Source: Nonomuraea wenchangensis
GTDB taxonomy: Bacteria; Actinomycetota; Actinomycetes; Streptosporangiales; Streptosporangiaceae
NCBI RefSeq assembly: GCF_900111685.1
Contig: NZ_FOHX01000013.1
Span: forward strand, 40,377 to 87,159
Reading direction: 5' to 3'
Length of the DNA stretch: 46,783 nucleotides
This document shows, piece after piece, positions 8,061 through 16,074 of this stretch. How positions within the stretch are numbered: the first letter of the stretch is position 1; each line of letters starts with the position of its first letter. The position numbers and the translations under genes are program-made. The notes beneath the pieces are model-generated. The model made no database searches, had not been told where the DNA came from, and saw only the letters and a list, made by a program, of their open reading frames with translations.

Positions 8061-11000
8061 CAGTCACTCTCCCGTCTGGCCCGGTGGGGCCGAGTTGAGG
8101 GCCGTGCTCTGCGCGCCGCGACCCGCCGCGCGGCGCGCTCCGCGCCCGGCGTACGCCGCTCGCCGTCGAGGTGCGCGGCGAGCGTCCGTACGGTCGGGAA
8201 GCGGAACAGGTCCACGATCGGCACCTCGCGGCCGAGCGCGGTGGCGAGGCGGGCCTGGACCTGCGCGGTGGCGAGCGAGTGCCCGCCGATCTCGAAGAAG
8301 TTCGCGTCGGCGGCCACCCGGGGCAGGTTCAGGACCTCCCGCCAGACGCCGGCGACCAGGCGTTCGGTCGCGGTGGCCGGCTCCTGCCCCGGCCCGGCCG
8401 CGGCGCGCGGGGGAGGGGCGGGCAGGGCGGCCCGGTCCACCTTGCCGTTCGGCGTCAGCGGCAGCGCAGGCAGCAGCACCAGCTCGGCCGGCACGGCGTG
8501 GTCGGGCAGGCGGGCCGCGAGATGCCGGCGCAGCTCCCCGGCCTGTACGGCCGCGCCGGCAGGCACCGCGTACGCGTGCAGCACCGGCCCGCCGGGCTGC
8601 TCGGCCGCCCGTGCCGCCGCCGCCAGGACGCCGGGGTGCGCGGCCAGCGCCGCCTCCACCTCGCCCAGTTCGACCCGGTGGCCGCGGATCTTCACCTGCC
8701 CGTCGGCCCGCCCGGCCGGCACCACCCGGCCGTCGGGGTCGTAGCGGCCGAGGTCCCCGGTGCGGTAGCGGGCGGGCCCGCCGCCGGGCTCCCTGCTGAA
8801 GCGGCTCCTGGTCAGCTCGTCGTCGCCCGCGTACGCCAGCGCCAGGCGGCGGCTGCGCACCACGACCTCGCCGAGCTCGCCCACGGCCGTGGGGGAGCCG
8901 CCGGCGTCGAGCACCAGCAGCTCCGCCCCGTCCACGCCGTGACCGACAGGGACCGGGTCGCCGCTCGCGCCCACCTGGCCGGTGATCTCGTGGACGGCCT
9001 GCGCCTGGGGCGTCTCGGTGGTGCCGTAGGCGTTCACCAGGCGCGCCTTCGGCGCGACCGCCGCGAACCTGGCCACGTCCGCGAACGTCAGCCGGTCCCC
9101 GCCGAACACCACCAGCCGCAGGTCGGGCAGCTCCACCCCGGCCGCGGCGATCAGGGTGGCGAGCTGCGGCGTCACGTGCGCCACCGTGATCGCCCGCTCC
9201 CGCAGCCACGCCGCCAGCCGCGCCGGGTCGCGCACCCGGTCCTGGGCCGGCACGTGCAGCGTGGCCCCCAGGGTGAGCGGCGTCCAGACGTCCCTCAGCA
9301 GCGGGTCGTGCGCCAGCCCGGCCAGCAGCGCGAACCGGTCGTCAGAGGTCAGCGCGAACTCGGCGGCGTACCAGTCCAGGAACCTGGCCAGCGGCTCCTC
9401 GGCCGCGACCACTGGCTTCGGCTCGCCGGTGGTGCCGGAGGTGAACGCCAGATACCCCCGCTCCCCGGGCTTCGCCCTCCCGAGCGCCTCACCGGCCGGC
9501 TCGGAGGGCACGGTCAGCTCGGGCAGCCAGGCCAGCTCGGCGGGGACGGGGACGCCGGGGCAGGTGATCAGCGCGCGGGCCCCCGCGGCGCGCGCCTGGG
9601 CTTCGAGGCGCGCGGCCGGCAGGGCGGGGTCCAGCACGGCCCAGCGCCCACCTGCCCCCAGGACGCCCAGCATCAGCGCGGGCAGCTCGTACGTCCGGGC
9701 GGCCAGGATCGCCACCACCGCTCCCGGCTCCACCGCCGTGGCCACGGACCCGGCGACCGCCCCCGCGAGCCGGACCAGCCCGGCGTAACCGAGCGCGCCC
9801 TCCTCACCGGCGACGGCCACCCGGTCGCTCCCGGCCTGGCCGACCACCCGTTCCACCACGCCGGGCCCGCTCCAGCCGGGCAGGTGACGGGTGCCGTCGG
9901 GGAGCCGGACGCCCTCCCGGCCCGGCAGGGGGCGGAGGGACGCGCGGCGCACCGGCAGCTCAGGCGCGGCGACCAGGTCGCCGAGCAGCCGCAGGTAGCC
10001 GGCCAGCAGCTCCTCGATCCGCTCCCTGCGAAACAGCCGCGGGTTGTACGCGGCCTGCAGCACGTACCGCCCGTCGCGTTCCCCGGCGTACAGGGTCAGG
10101 TCGAACAGCGCGCCCGGCAGCCCGGGCGGCAGCGGGACGGCCGTGACGCCGGGCAGCTCCAGGCGCGGCTCGGCGAAGTCGTACATGTTGAACAGCACCT
10201 GGACCAGCGGGTTCCTGGACAGGTCGCGGCCCGGCCCGAGCCGGTCGACCAGCCGCTCCAGGTGCACGTCGAGATGGGCGAGCGCGCCGGACAGCGTCTC
10301 CTGGCAGCGCGTCACGTGCGCCGCGAAGCTCGCGCCGTCCTCGACGCGCAGCCGTACCGGCAGCACCTGCACCAGGCATCCGACCAGCGGATGGAAGGCC
10401 GGGTCGCGCCGGTCGGCGACGGGCGCGCCGACGATCAGGTCGTGCTGCCCGGTGAGCCGCCGCAGCACCTGCCCGAACGCCGCCAGCAGCACCGCGTACG
10501 GCGTGCTGCCGAGCCGCGCGGCCAGCGCCCGCACGCCGTCGCTGACGGACGCCCCGGCCTCGGCCGCCGCGCCGGCCCCCTCGAACGTCTGCACCGCCGG
10601 GCGCGGATGGTCGCGCGGCAGGTCGAGCACGGCGGGCGCGCCCTCCAGGTGCCGCCGCCACCACTCCAGGCTCGCCTCGCCGTCCCGATCGCCGAGGTAG
10701 GCCGTGTACCCGCCGAACGAGGTGCGCAGCGGCGCGAGCGCCGCCTCCCGGTAGGCGCGCCCGAGGTCGTCGTAGAGCACCCGCTGCGACCAGCCGTCGA
10801 ACACCAGGTGGTGCGCCGTGATCGCCAGCACGTGCTCCCCGGCGGCGACCCGCAGCAGCCGGGCCCGCCACAGCGGCCCCGCCGCCAGGTCGAAGGCGAG
10901 CCGGGCCTCCTCCGCCAGCCGCTCGCCCACCTCCGCCTCCGTCACGTCCTCCACGGGCAGCGGCACCGGGCCGGGCGGCGACACGGCGACGGCCGGCACC

Positions 11001-12952
11001 CCGCCGGACTCCGGGACGCGCCACCTCAGCACCTCGTGCCGCTCGGCCACCGCCGCCAGCGCGGCGCGCAGGGCGGCGACGTCCAGCGGCCCGGACAGGC
11101 GCTGCGCCATCGCGATGTTGTGCGCGGGCGTCCCGGGCGCCAGCCGCTCCACGAACCACATCCGGCGCTGCACCGCCGACAGCGCGGCGGGCGCCGCGGC
11201 GAGCGGTTCGTCCCGCGCGGGCGGGGCCAGCTCGGCCAGGCGGGCGATGCCGGCCACGGTGCGGCCCGCGAGCACGTCCCTGACCTCGATCTCCTTGCCG
11301 AGCCCGGCCCGCAGCAGCGCGGCCAGGCGCATGGCCACCAGCGAGTGGCCGCCGGACGCGAAGAAGTCGTCGTCCGGCCCCGGCTCGGCCCCGCTCCCGA
11401 ACGCCTCCGCCCAGGCCGCCGCGACGCCCCGCTCGGCCACGCTCCGGCCCGGCCCGGCCGCCGGGGACCTGCCGGGCCGGGCGTGCGACGCGCGCAGGGC
11501 CGCCAGGTCGATCTTGCCCGCCACCGTCAGCGGCAGCGCCGCCAGCCGCACCACCCGGGTCGGCGCCATGTACGCCGGCATGCTCTCCATGCAGTGCGCC
11601 CGCACCTCCTCGATGCCGGGCGCGTCCTCAGGCGTCAGGTACGCGGTCAGCTCCTTCAGCCCCGTGGCCCCGTCCGTCACGTCCGCGACCGCCTGCCGCA
11701 CCCCGGGATGCGCCCGCAGCACCGCCTCGACCTCGCCGATCTCGACACGCTGGCCCTGGACCTTCACCTGCCGGTCCAGCCGCCCGATGAAACCGATCCG
11801 GCCGTCCTCCTCCAGCACGACCTGGTCGCCGGTGCGGTACATGCGCGCCCCCGGCCCGCCGTACGGATCCGGCACGAACCGCTCGGCCGACAACCCCGGG
11901 CGGCCGAGATAACCACGGGCGAGCTGCGGGCCGCCGATGCACAGCTCGCCCGGCGTGCCGGGCGGGCAGGGCCGCAGGAGGTCGTCGAGGATGTACGCCC
12001 GGCAGCCCGGCAGCGCGTGCCCGATCGGCAGCGGCCGGTCCCAGACGCCCGTCAGCTCGGTGCCGACGACGCACACCGTGGTCTCGGTGGGGCCGTACCA
12101 GTTGTGGAAGCGCCGCCCGCCCGCCGTCCAGCGGGCCACCTGCTCGGGCCCGGCGGGCTCGCCCGCGGTGAGCAGGTCGCGCAGCCACGGCAGCCGCTCC
12201 GGCTCCAGCAGCGGGAGCAGCGCGGGCGGGATCGTGCCCCAGGTCACCTGGTGTCGTTCCAGGAAACGCTGGAGCCGGGCGGCGTCCACCCGGTCCTCCT
12301 CGGGCACGAGCATCACCGAACCGCCGCGCGCCAGCGGCGCGAAGACGTCCAGCACCGACACGTCGAACCCGAGCGCGGCGAACCCGATGGACCGGCAGCC
12401 GGCGTCGAGCCCGAACACCTCGCCCGCCATCGTCACGAACGACACCGCCGAGGCATGGCTCACCACGACCCCCTTGGGCCGCCCGGTCGAGCCGGAGGTG
12501 TAGAGCACGTAGGCCGCCGCACCCGCCGGCGTGACCGGCGCGTCAGCCCCGGCCCGCTGCCCGTTCTCCAGCGGCCCGGTCTCCAGGCGTATGGGCAGCC
12601 CGGCCAGCAGCTCCGCGCCGGCCCCGTCCGCGACGACCGTGGTGATGCCGGCGTCCTCGATGACGCCGGCGAGCCGCCGGCGCGGATGCGCGGGGTCCAG
12701 CGGCACGTACGCGGCCCCCGACATCAGCACGCCGAGCACGCGGGCCAGCAGGCCGGGCGTGCGGCGGTGGCAGATGCCGATCCGCGTCTCGGGGCCCGCG
12801 CCGAGCTCGCGCAGCCGGTGCGCCAGCACCGCCGCCGCCGAGACCAGCTCGCGGTAGGTCAGGCTCCGCTCGCCCTGCCGTACGGCGGTCGCGTCCGGAG
12901 TGCGTCCGGCCTGCGCCAGGACGAGGTCATGAAGAAGCGGCCCGTCGGTCAC
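8060..12952 (-). CDS. Nonribosomal peptide synthetase, A-PCP-C-A-PCP
   Basis: A 1630-residue two-module NRPS starting at GTG 12952 behind GGGGAG. It begins directly with an adenylation domain, so module 1 is a loading module: YTSGSTGRPKG near 148, specificity residues by hand D-V-L-T-L-A-W-V-C, which I cannot match to a known substrate although Asp235 implies an alpha-amino acid. PCP1 has FFASGGHSL (Ser about 536). The C domain has a canonical HHLVFDGWS (about 712). The second A domain (about 1045-1510) is atypical: FTSGTTGEPKPV replaces the normal A3 core, HDPLLRD (about 1215) replaces FDxS, and YGTTETP replaces YGPTE. PCP2 has FFEIGGHSL (Ser about 1555). There is no thioesterase; the dipeptidyl chain should pass to the KS of the next gene. 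A basic Arg-rich tail of about 25 residues follows PCP2 and could be a docking element (inference). Confidence 0.96.
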   Translation of the reverse strand: MTDGPLLHDLVLAQAGRTPDATAVRQGERSLTYRELVSAAAVLAHRLRELGAGPETRIGICHRRTPGLLARVLGVLMSGAAYVPLDPAHPRRRLAGVIEDAGITTVVADGAGAELLAGLPIRLETGPLENGQRAGADAPVTPAGAAAYVLYTSGSTGRPKGVVVSHASAVSFVTMAGEVFGLDAGCRSIGFAALGFDVSVLDVFAPLARGGSVMLVPEEDRVDAARLQRFLERHQVTWGTIPPALLPLLEPERLPWLRDLLTAGEPAGPEQVARWTAGGRRFHNWYGPTETTVCVVGTELTGVWDRPLPIGHALPGCRAYILDDLLRPCPPGTPGELCIGGPQLARGYLGRPGLSAERFVPDPYGGPGARMYRTGDQVVLEEDGRIGFIGRLDRQVKVQGQRVEIGEVEAVLRAHPGVRQAVADVTDGATGLKELTAYLTPEDAPGIEEVRAHCMESMPAYMAPTRVVRLAALPLTVAGKIDLAALRASHARPGRSPAAGPGRSVAERGVAAAWAEAFGSGAEPGPDDDFFASGGHSLVAMRLAALLRAGLGKEIEVRDVLAGRTVAGIARLAELAPPARDEPLAAAPAALSAVQRRMWFVERLAPGTPAHNIAMAQRLSGPLDVAALRAALAAVAERHEVLRWRVPESGGVPAVAVSPPGPVPLPVEDVTEAEVGERLAEEARLAFDLAAGPLWRARLLRVAAGEHVLAITAHHLVFDGWSQRVLYDDLGRAYREAALAPLRTSFGGYTAYLGDRDGEASLEWWRRHLEGAPAVLDLPRDHPRPAVQTFEGAGAAAEAGASVSDGVRALAARLGSTPYAVLLAAFGQVLRRLTGQHDLIVGAPVADRRDPAFHPLVGCLVQVLPVRLRVEDGASFAAHVTRCQETLSGALAHLDVHLERLVDRLGPGRDLSRNPLVQVLFNMYDFAEPRLELPGVTAVPLPPGLPGALFDLTLYAGERDGRYVLQAAYNPRLFRRERIEELLAGYLRLLGDLVAAPELPVRRASLRPLPGREGVRLPDGTRHLPGWSGPGVVERVVGQAGSDRVAVAGEEGALGYAGLVRLAGAVAGSVATAVEPGAVVAILAARTYELPALMLGVLGAGGRWAVLDPALPAARLEAQARAAGARALITCPGVPVPAELAWLPELTVPSEPAGEALGRAKPGERGYLAFTSGTTGEPKPVVAAEEPLARFLDWYAAEFALTSDDRFALLAGLAHDPLLRDVWTPLTLGATLHVPAQDRVRDPARLAAWLRERAITVAHVTPQLATLIAAAGVELPDLRLVVFGGDRLTFADVARFAAVAPKARLVNAYGTTETPQAQAVHEITGQVGASGDPVPVGHGVDGAELLVLDAGGSPTAVGELGEVVVRSRRLALAYAGDDELTRSRFSREPGGGPARYRTGDLGRYDPDGRVVPAGRADGQVKIRGHRVELGEVEAALAAHPGVLAAAARAAEQPGGPVLHAYAVPAGAAVQAGELRRHLAARLPDHAVPAELVLLPALPLTPNGKVDRAALPAPPPRAAAGPGQEPATATERLVAGVWREVLNLPRVAADANFFEIGGHSLATAQVQARLATALGREVPIVDLFRFPTVRTLAAHLDGERRTPGAERAARRVAARRARPSTRPHRARRESD

Positions 12953-12998
12953 TCGTGTCTCCCCGCATTCTTCCCGCTGTCTTCTCGCCCGCTCCCCG

Positions 12999-14186
12999 TC
13001 ACCTTGCTCGTTCCGGCGGCAGGTCGACGCTCAGCCGCACCCCGTCGCGGGGCACGGCGACTGCGGCCAGCGCCTCGCCCCGGGCGGTGTGCAGCGCCAG
13101 GTGCGTGATCCGCCACCGGGACAGCCGGTCCGGCTCCTGTCCGGGCTGGACGCGCCAGGGGCCGGGATCGGCGAGGTCGGGAAACCCGATCGCCGCCGGG
13201 TCGGCGGCTCCGGCGTCGGCGGCCGTCAGCGCCCGCTTCGCGGTGACGGCGCGCAGCGCCAGCCACCCCCGGTCCTCCTCGGCGGCCTCCTCGACCTGCT
13301 CCCGCTCGTCCGCGCTCAGCTCGACCGGCTCGCCGAGGTCCCGCGCGCGCAGCACGCACACCCCGATCCCTGGCCCGTGCCCGGCGGCCACGGCGGCCAG
13401 GTCGCCGGCGTCGCTCGTGCCGACCGCGCCCCGCCCCGCGTGCCGGCGCAGCACCGCGTCGCGACCGGCCGCCGGCCCCACCCACAGGTGCACCTCGTCC
13501 GGCTCGGCGGGAACCTGCGCCGCCGTGAGATCGGCGGTGATGAGCTCGGCGAGCTCGGCCGGGCGGTCCTTGACGAACAGGTGGCCGCCGCGGACCGTCC
13601 GCAGCCGGAAGCCCGCGCCGGTGTGCCTGGCCCAGCCGAGCATCTCCGCCACCCCGGCCTCCCCGTCGTCGAGCCCGGCGAAGGCCACGATGGGGGTGTC
13701 GAGGGGCGGCTCGGGGACGAAGGCGTAGTTCTTGATCCAGGCGAAGTCCGAGCGCAGCACCGGGAGCATCAGCTCCCGCAGCTCCGGCAGGTCCCTGAGC
13801 TCGGGCAGCGCCCCCGACCTGCGGATGAGCTGGTCGATGAAGGCGTCGTCGGGCAGGTCGGCGGCGGCGGCCAGCGGCACCCGGCGGTCCGGCGGGTGCG
13901 CGCCGCCGACGTACAGTCTCGACGGCTCGCGAAGGCCGCGCCTGCGCAGCTCGCGGGCCACCTCGAAGGCCAGCCGGGCGCCCATGCTGTGGCCGTACAG
14001 GACGTACGGCTCGCTGGTGGCGGGCACGATCTCGTCGGCGAGGTCGCTGATCGTGAAGGTGGGCGGCTCGCCGATGCGGTTCTCCCTGCCGGGAAGCTGG
14101 AGGGGGAGCACGGTGAGGCCGGTGAGCCGGCGGAGGAGCCCGGCGTAGGCGCTCGCGCCTCCTCCGGCGTAGGGCAGGCAGATCAT
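12999..14186 (-). CDS. Type II thioesterase fused to degenerate PPTase-like domain
   Basis: A 395-residue protein. Residues 1-222 are a type II (editing) thioesterase of the alpha/beta-hydrolase fold: CLPYAGGG at the N-terminus, nucleophile in GHSMG (about 67), Asp in FAGLDD (about 170) and His in GGHLF (about 200). Such enzymes clear misprimed or stalled carriers in NRPS/PKS assembly. Residues about 229-395 align by pattern with Sfp-type 4'-phosphopantetheinyl transferases, from EVHLWV through TSDAGDLAAVAA, but the magnesium motif GxDxE reads GIGVCVL and the WxxKE helix reads WLALRAVTAK, so both catalytic signatures are lost. The frame is open throughout, with no sign of a frameshift. ATG 14186 has no clear ribosome site; the in-frame sequence extends upstream without another usual start. 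First large gene of the operon, 46 bp before the NRPS. The thioesterase call is firm, the C-terminal call is inference. Confidence 0.88.
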   Translation of the reverse strand: MICLPYAGGGASAYAGLLRRLTGLTVLPLQLPGRENRIGEPPTFTISDLADEIVPATSEPYVLYGHSMGARLAFEVARELRRRGLREPSRLYVGGAHPPDRRVPLAAAADLPDDAFIDQLIRRSGALPELRDLPELRELMLPVLRSDFAWIKNYAFVPEPPLDTPIVAFAGLDDGEAGVAEMLGWARHTGAGFRLRTVRGGHLFVKDRPAELAELITADLTAAQVPAEPDEVHLWVGPAAGRDAVLRRHAGRGAVGTSDAGDLAAVAAGHGPGIGVCVLRARDLGEPVELSADEREQVEEAAEEDRGWLALRAVTAKRALTAADAGAADPAAIGFPDLADPGPWRVQPGQEPDRLSRWRITHLALHTARGEALAAVAVPRDGVRLSVDLPPERAR

Positions 14187-14236
14187 CGTACGGGCGGGGC
14201 ACGGACCGGTGGGGTGGGGGTCCCGTGTCGCCGCGG

Positions 14237-14359
14237 CTAGCTGGCCACTGATCGCCCAGCACCTCCCTTGCCGGGAGTCGCCGTCCGCGGCGCACGCGGC
14301 CTGGGGAGGGGGGTCGGCTGGGGGTTTCGTCGCTGAGTACGGAGGTCGTCAACCGCCAT
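14237..14359 (-). CDS. Possible small leader ORF, 40 residues
   Basis: ATG 14359 is preceded by GAGGAG nine bases upstream, a better ribosome site than that of the thioesterase gene 50 bp downstream. The peptide starts MAVDDLRTQRR and is rich in Pro, Arg and Gly; it matches no family I recognise. It lies inside the leader of the PKS-NRPS operon. It could be a real small protein, an upstream ORF that affects translation of the thioesterase gene, or chance in GC-rich DNA. Confidence 0.3.
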   Translation of the reverse strand: MAVDDLRTQRRNPQPTPLPRPRAPRTATPGKGGAGRSVAS

Positions 14360-14461
14360 GTTACGGCGCTCCTCGACAAATGCCGCGAAACAACACCGAA
14401 ATGTAAGGGGTGCGAAATGTCGGACAATGCGTGTGATCTCACGCGGTTGCACGACATGAAC

Positions 14462-14490
14462 CTTATATCGACGCGGCCGGGTGACGTCAA
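14462..14490 (-). promoter_or_regulatory. Sigma70-type promoter of the PKS-NRPS operon
   Basis: On the minus strand TTGACG (14485-14490) is separated by exactly 17 bases from TATAAG (14462-14467). Start of transcription would be near 14455, giving an untranslated leader of about 270 bases before the thioesterase ATG. It is the strongest consensus promoter seen upstream of this operon. Confidence 0.7.
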
Positions 14491-14598
14491 TGAGCGATTC
14501 GCGGGCCCGCGTCAGGCCGTCATTCGCCCAAGGAGCCTCTTGCACGGCGGGTCGCGCGGTGATAGATGAGCGAGCTCAGGCGAGGACCGTAAAGAAGA

Positions 14599-14612
14599 TT
14601 CGGACGTCCGAA
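14599..14612. promoter_or_regulatory. Perfect 14-bp palindrome upstream of the cluster promoter
   Basis: TTCGGACGTCCGAA is a perfect palindrome 109 bp upstream of the -35 box of the PKS-NRPS operon. It lies in a stretch with no convincing gene and is a candidate site for a dimeric regulator. The regulator is unknown. Confidence 0.4.
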
Positions 14613-14974
14613 ACCCCGGTCTGTACCCGCCGGCCACCCGGGGAGAAGCCGCACGAGAGCCGGGGCGCCGCGCCGCCCGCCGCCGTTTTCCGGCGGCCAT
14701 TCGCCAAAAACCGCCCAGCCCTGGGGTCCGAGGGCCGGACGGCACGTCCACTCACCTCCGGACTCTCTTGTCGGCGACTTTGTCAAGCGGCCATGAAACT
14801 TTCAAGTATCGGCCCGTCCGGATTGCTTGATCACCCTGACCCGGGCTCGTGACGCGCCGAAACTTCCGGCTCGACGTGCGCGGTTGAGTATTCACCAGAA
14901 AATGAGTTCATTTCCGGATTAACCGAGGAAAGGCGAAGCAGTCCGCCGGAGAAGTCAACGCGAAAGTCGCGCGC

Positions 14975-15973
14975 TCAATCGGCCGCGGAAAGACGTAAAT
15001 CACGCACGCGGTTCCACCGCTGCGCCGTGACGATTCTCGCCGTCAAATTCTCGAGGTCATAAACGATCGACCATTGGGTGTGCGGCTGGGCGACCCGGCG
15101 GAGCAGTTTCATCGCCTCCGTGCCGCCGCCCTCGGCGAGGAGCCGGTAACGGCGGTCGGCCATCCTGGCGGCCCGGTCCGCGCCGGTCATCGTGATGTTG
15201 GTGAGGTAGCGGTCGTCGATGACGTTCATGCGGCCCTCGGCGTACTCGACCACCGCCGACCTGCCCGCGCGGTCCGCGATCAGATAGTGGAGCTGCGGGC
15301 CGCCGGTGAAGTCGAGGTCGTAGCGGCGCATCAGCTCGATCGCCTCCGGCACGGTCGCGGCCTTGTCCAGCATCAGCCGGATGATCCGCACCCCGCTCAC
15401 CGTGGTACGGCCCGCGCCCGGCTCGGGCAGCTCGGCGTCCGGGGCCTGGGCCAGGCCGACGACGAGCCCTTTCTCGTTCATGCCGTCGAACGGGATCAGC
15501 ACCGCGTGCGCCAGCCGCCGCCGGTCCTCGGCCTTGGTCAGCTTCGGCTTGATCCGCGGGTAGAACAGGTAGGAGACGTCCACCAGGGAGATCGAGGCGT
15601 AGCCGCCCGGCGGGCGCGCGTGGACGACCATCGCCGGGTTGGGCTGCCAGTCGAAGTTCCTGCCGAACTCGCCGGGGCGGTGGAACAGCGAGCAGGCCCA
15701 GCCGTCGCCCTTGCGCGCCAGCTCCGCGTCGGTGAGCGGCGCCTCGGCGTCGTAGCCGCCGTGGTAGGTCATCTCGTACAGCGGCAGGTCGTCGAGGAGG
15801 CGCATGCTCGCCGACGTACGGGCGATCTCGTCCGCCGTCTGCCGGAGGATTCCCTGCGGGGCCGTGGGGGTGGGCTTCGGGGTCTTCGGGGGCGGCGGGG
15901 CCGCGGTGGGCGCGCACGCCACCGACGCGGCGAGAGCCAGAGCCGACAACACCGCCATGGCAGGGGTCCGCAT
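14975..15973 (-). CDS. Secreted Ntn-hydrolase-like lipoprotein (linear amide hydrolase/acyltransferase type)
   Basis: A 332-residue protein. The N-terminus is a signal peptide ending ASVAC, a slightly atypical lipobox, followed by a Pro/Thr/Lys linker (about residues 20-40), so it is probably an exported lipoprotein. The mature part resembles the choloylglycine hydrolase / acyl-CoA:6-APA acyltransferase (C45) superfamily: WACSLF supplies the likely nucleophilic Cys, followed by FGRNFDW, the Arg-Asn-x-Asp-Trp signature that shapes the active site, then FDGMNEKGLVVGL and a later YLTNITMT segment. Members cleave or transfer linear amides such as N-acyl amino acids, bile salts or beta-lactam side chains; the substrate here is unknown. 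It lies just upstream of the PKS-NRPS operon on the same strand, but the 790-bp gap argues for separate transcription. ATG 15973 has no strong ribosome site. Confidence 0.75.
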   Translation of the reverse strand: MRTPAMAVLSALALAASVACAPTAAPPPPKTPKPTPTAPQGILRQTADEIARTSASMRLLDDLPLYEMTYHGGYDAEAPLTDAELARKGDGWACSLFHRPGEFGRNFDWQPNPAMVVHARPPGGYASISLVDVSYLFYPRIKPKLTKAEDRRRLAHAVLIPFDGMNEKGLVVGLAQAPDAELPEPGAGRTTVSGVRIIRLMLDKAATVPEAIELMRRYDLDFTGGPQLHYLIADRAGRSAVVEYAEGRMNVIDDRYLTNITMTGADRAARMADRRYRLLAEGGGTEAMKLLRRVAQPHTQWSIVYDLENLTARIVTAQRWNRVRDLRLSAAD

Positions 15974-16030
15974 GCCTGTAGTGTGCCGCACCTCACAAAA
16001 GGTGTCACCCGCGCGAACGGTGTGACCCGC

Positions 16031-16062
16031 GCGCCCCGGACGCACGGCGGCGTCCGGGGCGC
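16031..16062 (-). terminator. Terminator of the metalloprotease gene
   Basis: Thirteen perfect base pairs (GCGCCCCGGACGC at 16031-16043 with its complement at 16050-16062) close a six-base loop, 12 bases past the protease stop codon. There is no T tract, as is common in actinomycetes. Confidence 0.65.
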
Positions 16063-16074
16063 GCGGGGCGCGCG

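Larger units (their letters stand above)
14187..14974. other. Gene-poor leader and intergenic region
   Basis: About 790 bases between the thioesterase gene and the upstream lipoprotein gene. It holds the leader ORF, the promoter and the palindrome listed separately. It also has a short GCCGCCG/CGGCGGC hairpin at 14679-14697 and, on the minus strand near 14720, a small stem followed by five T's that could be a weak terminator for the lipoprotein gene. Open frames at 14481-14852 (+) and 14512-14786 (-) show no recognisable protein. Base composition is visibly less GC-rich at 14340-14480 and 14860-14970. Confidence 0.6.

Noticed and set aside
8171..13108. Plus-strand open frame of 1645 codons opposite the NRPS
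   Set aside because: Shadow of the NRPS; biased composition and no motifs.
12949..14490. Minus-strand open frame of 513 codons overlapping the thioesterase gene
   Set aside because: Out of frame with the thioesterase, Arg-rich, and without recognisable domains downstream of about residue 60.
14512..14751. Minus-strand ORF of 79 codons with GTG start behind GGAGG
   Set aside because: Ribosome site is only three bases from the start and the Arg/Gly-rich product resembles nothing known; kept only as a weak possibility.
14481..14852. Plus-strand ORF of 123 codons in the gene-poor region
   Set aside because: No ribosome site, no family resemblance, and it covers the promoter of the cluster.
15989..16033. 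Direct repeat GGTGTSACCCGCGCG and CACCT/AGGTG dyad upstream of the lipoprotein gene
   Set aside because: Short, imperfect and GC-rich; could arise by chance between two co-oriented genes.
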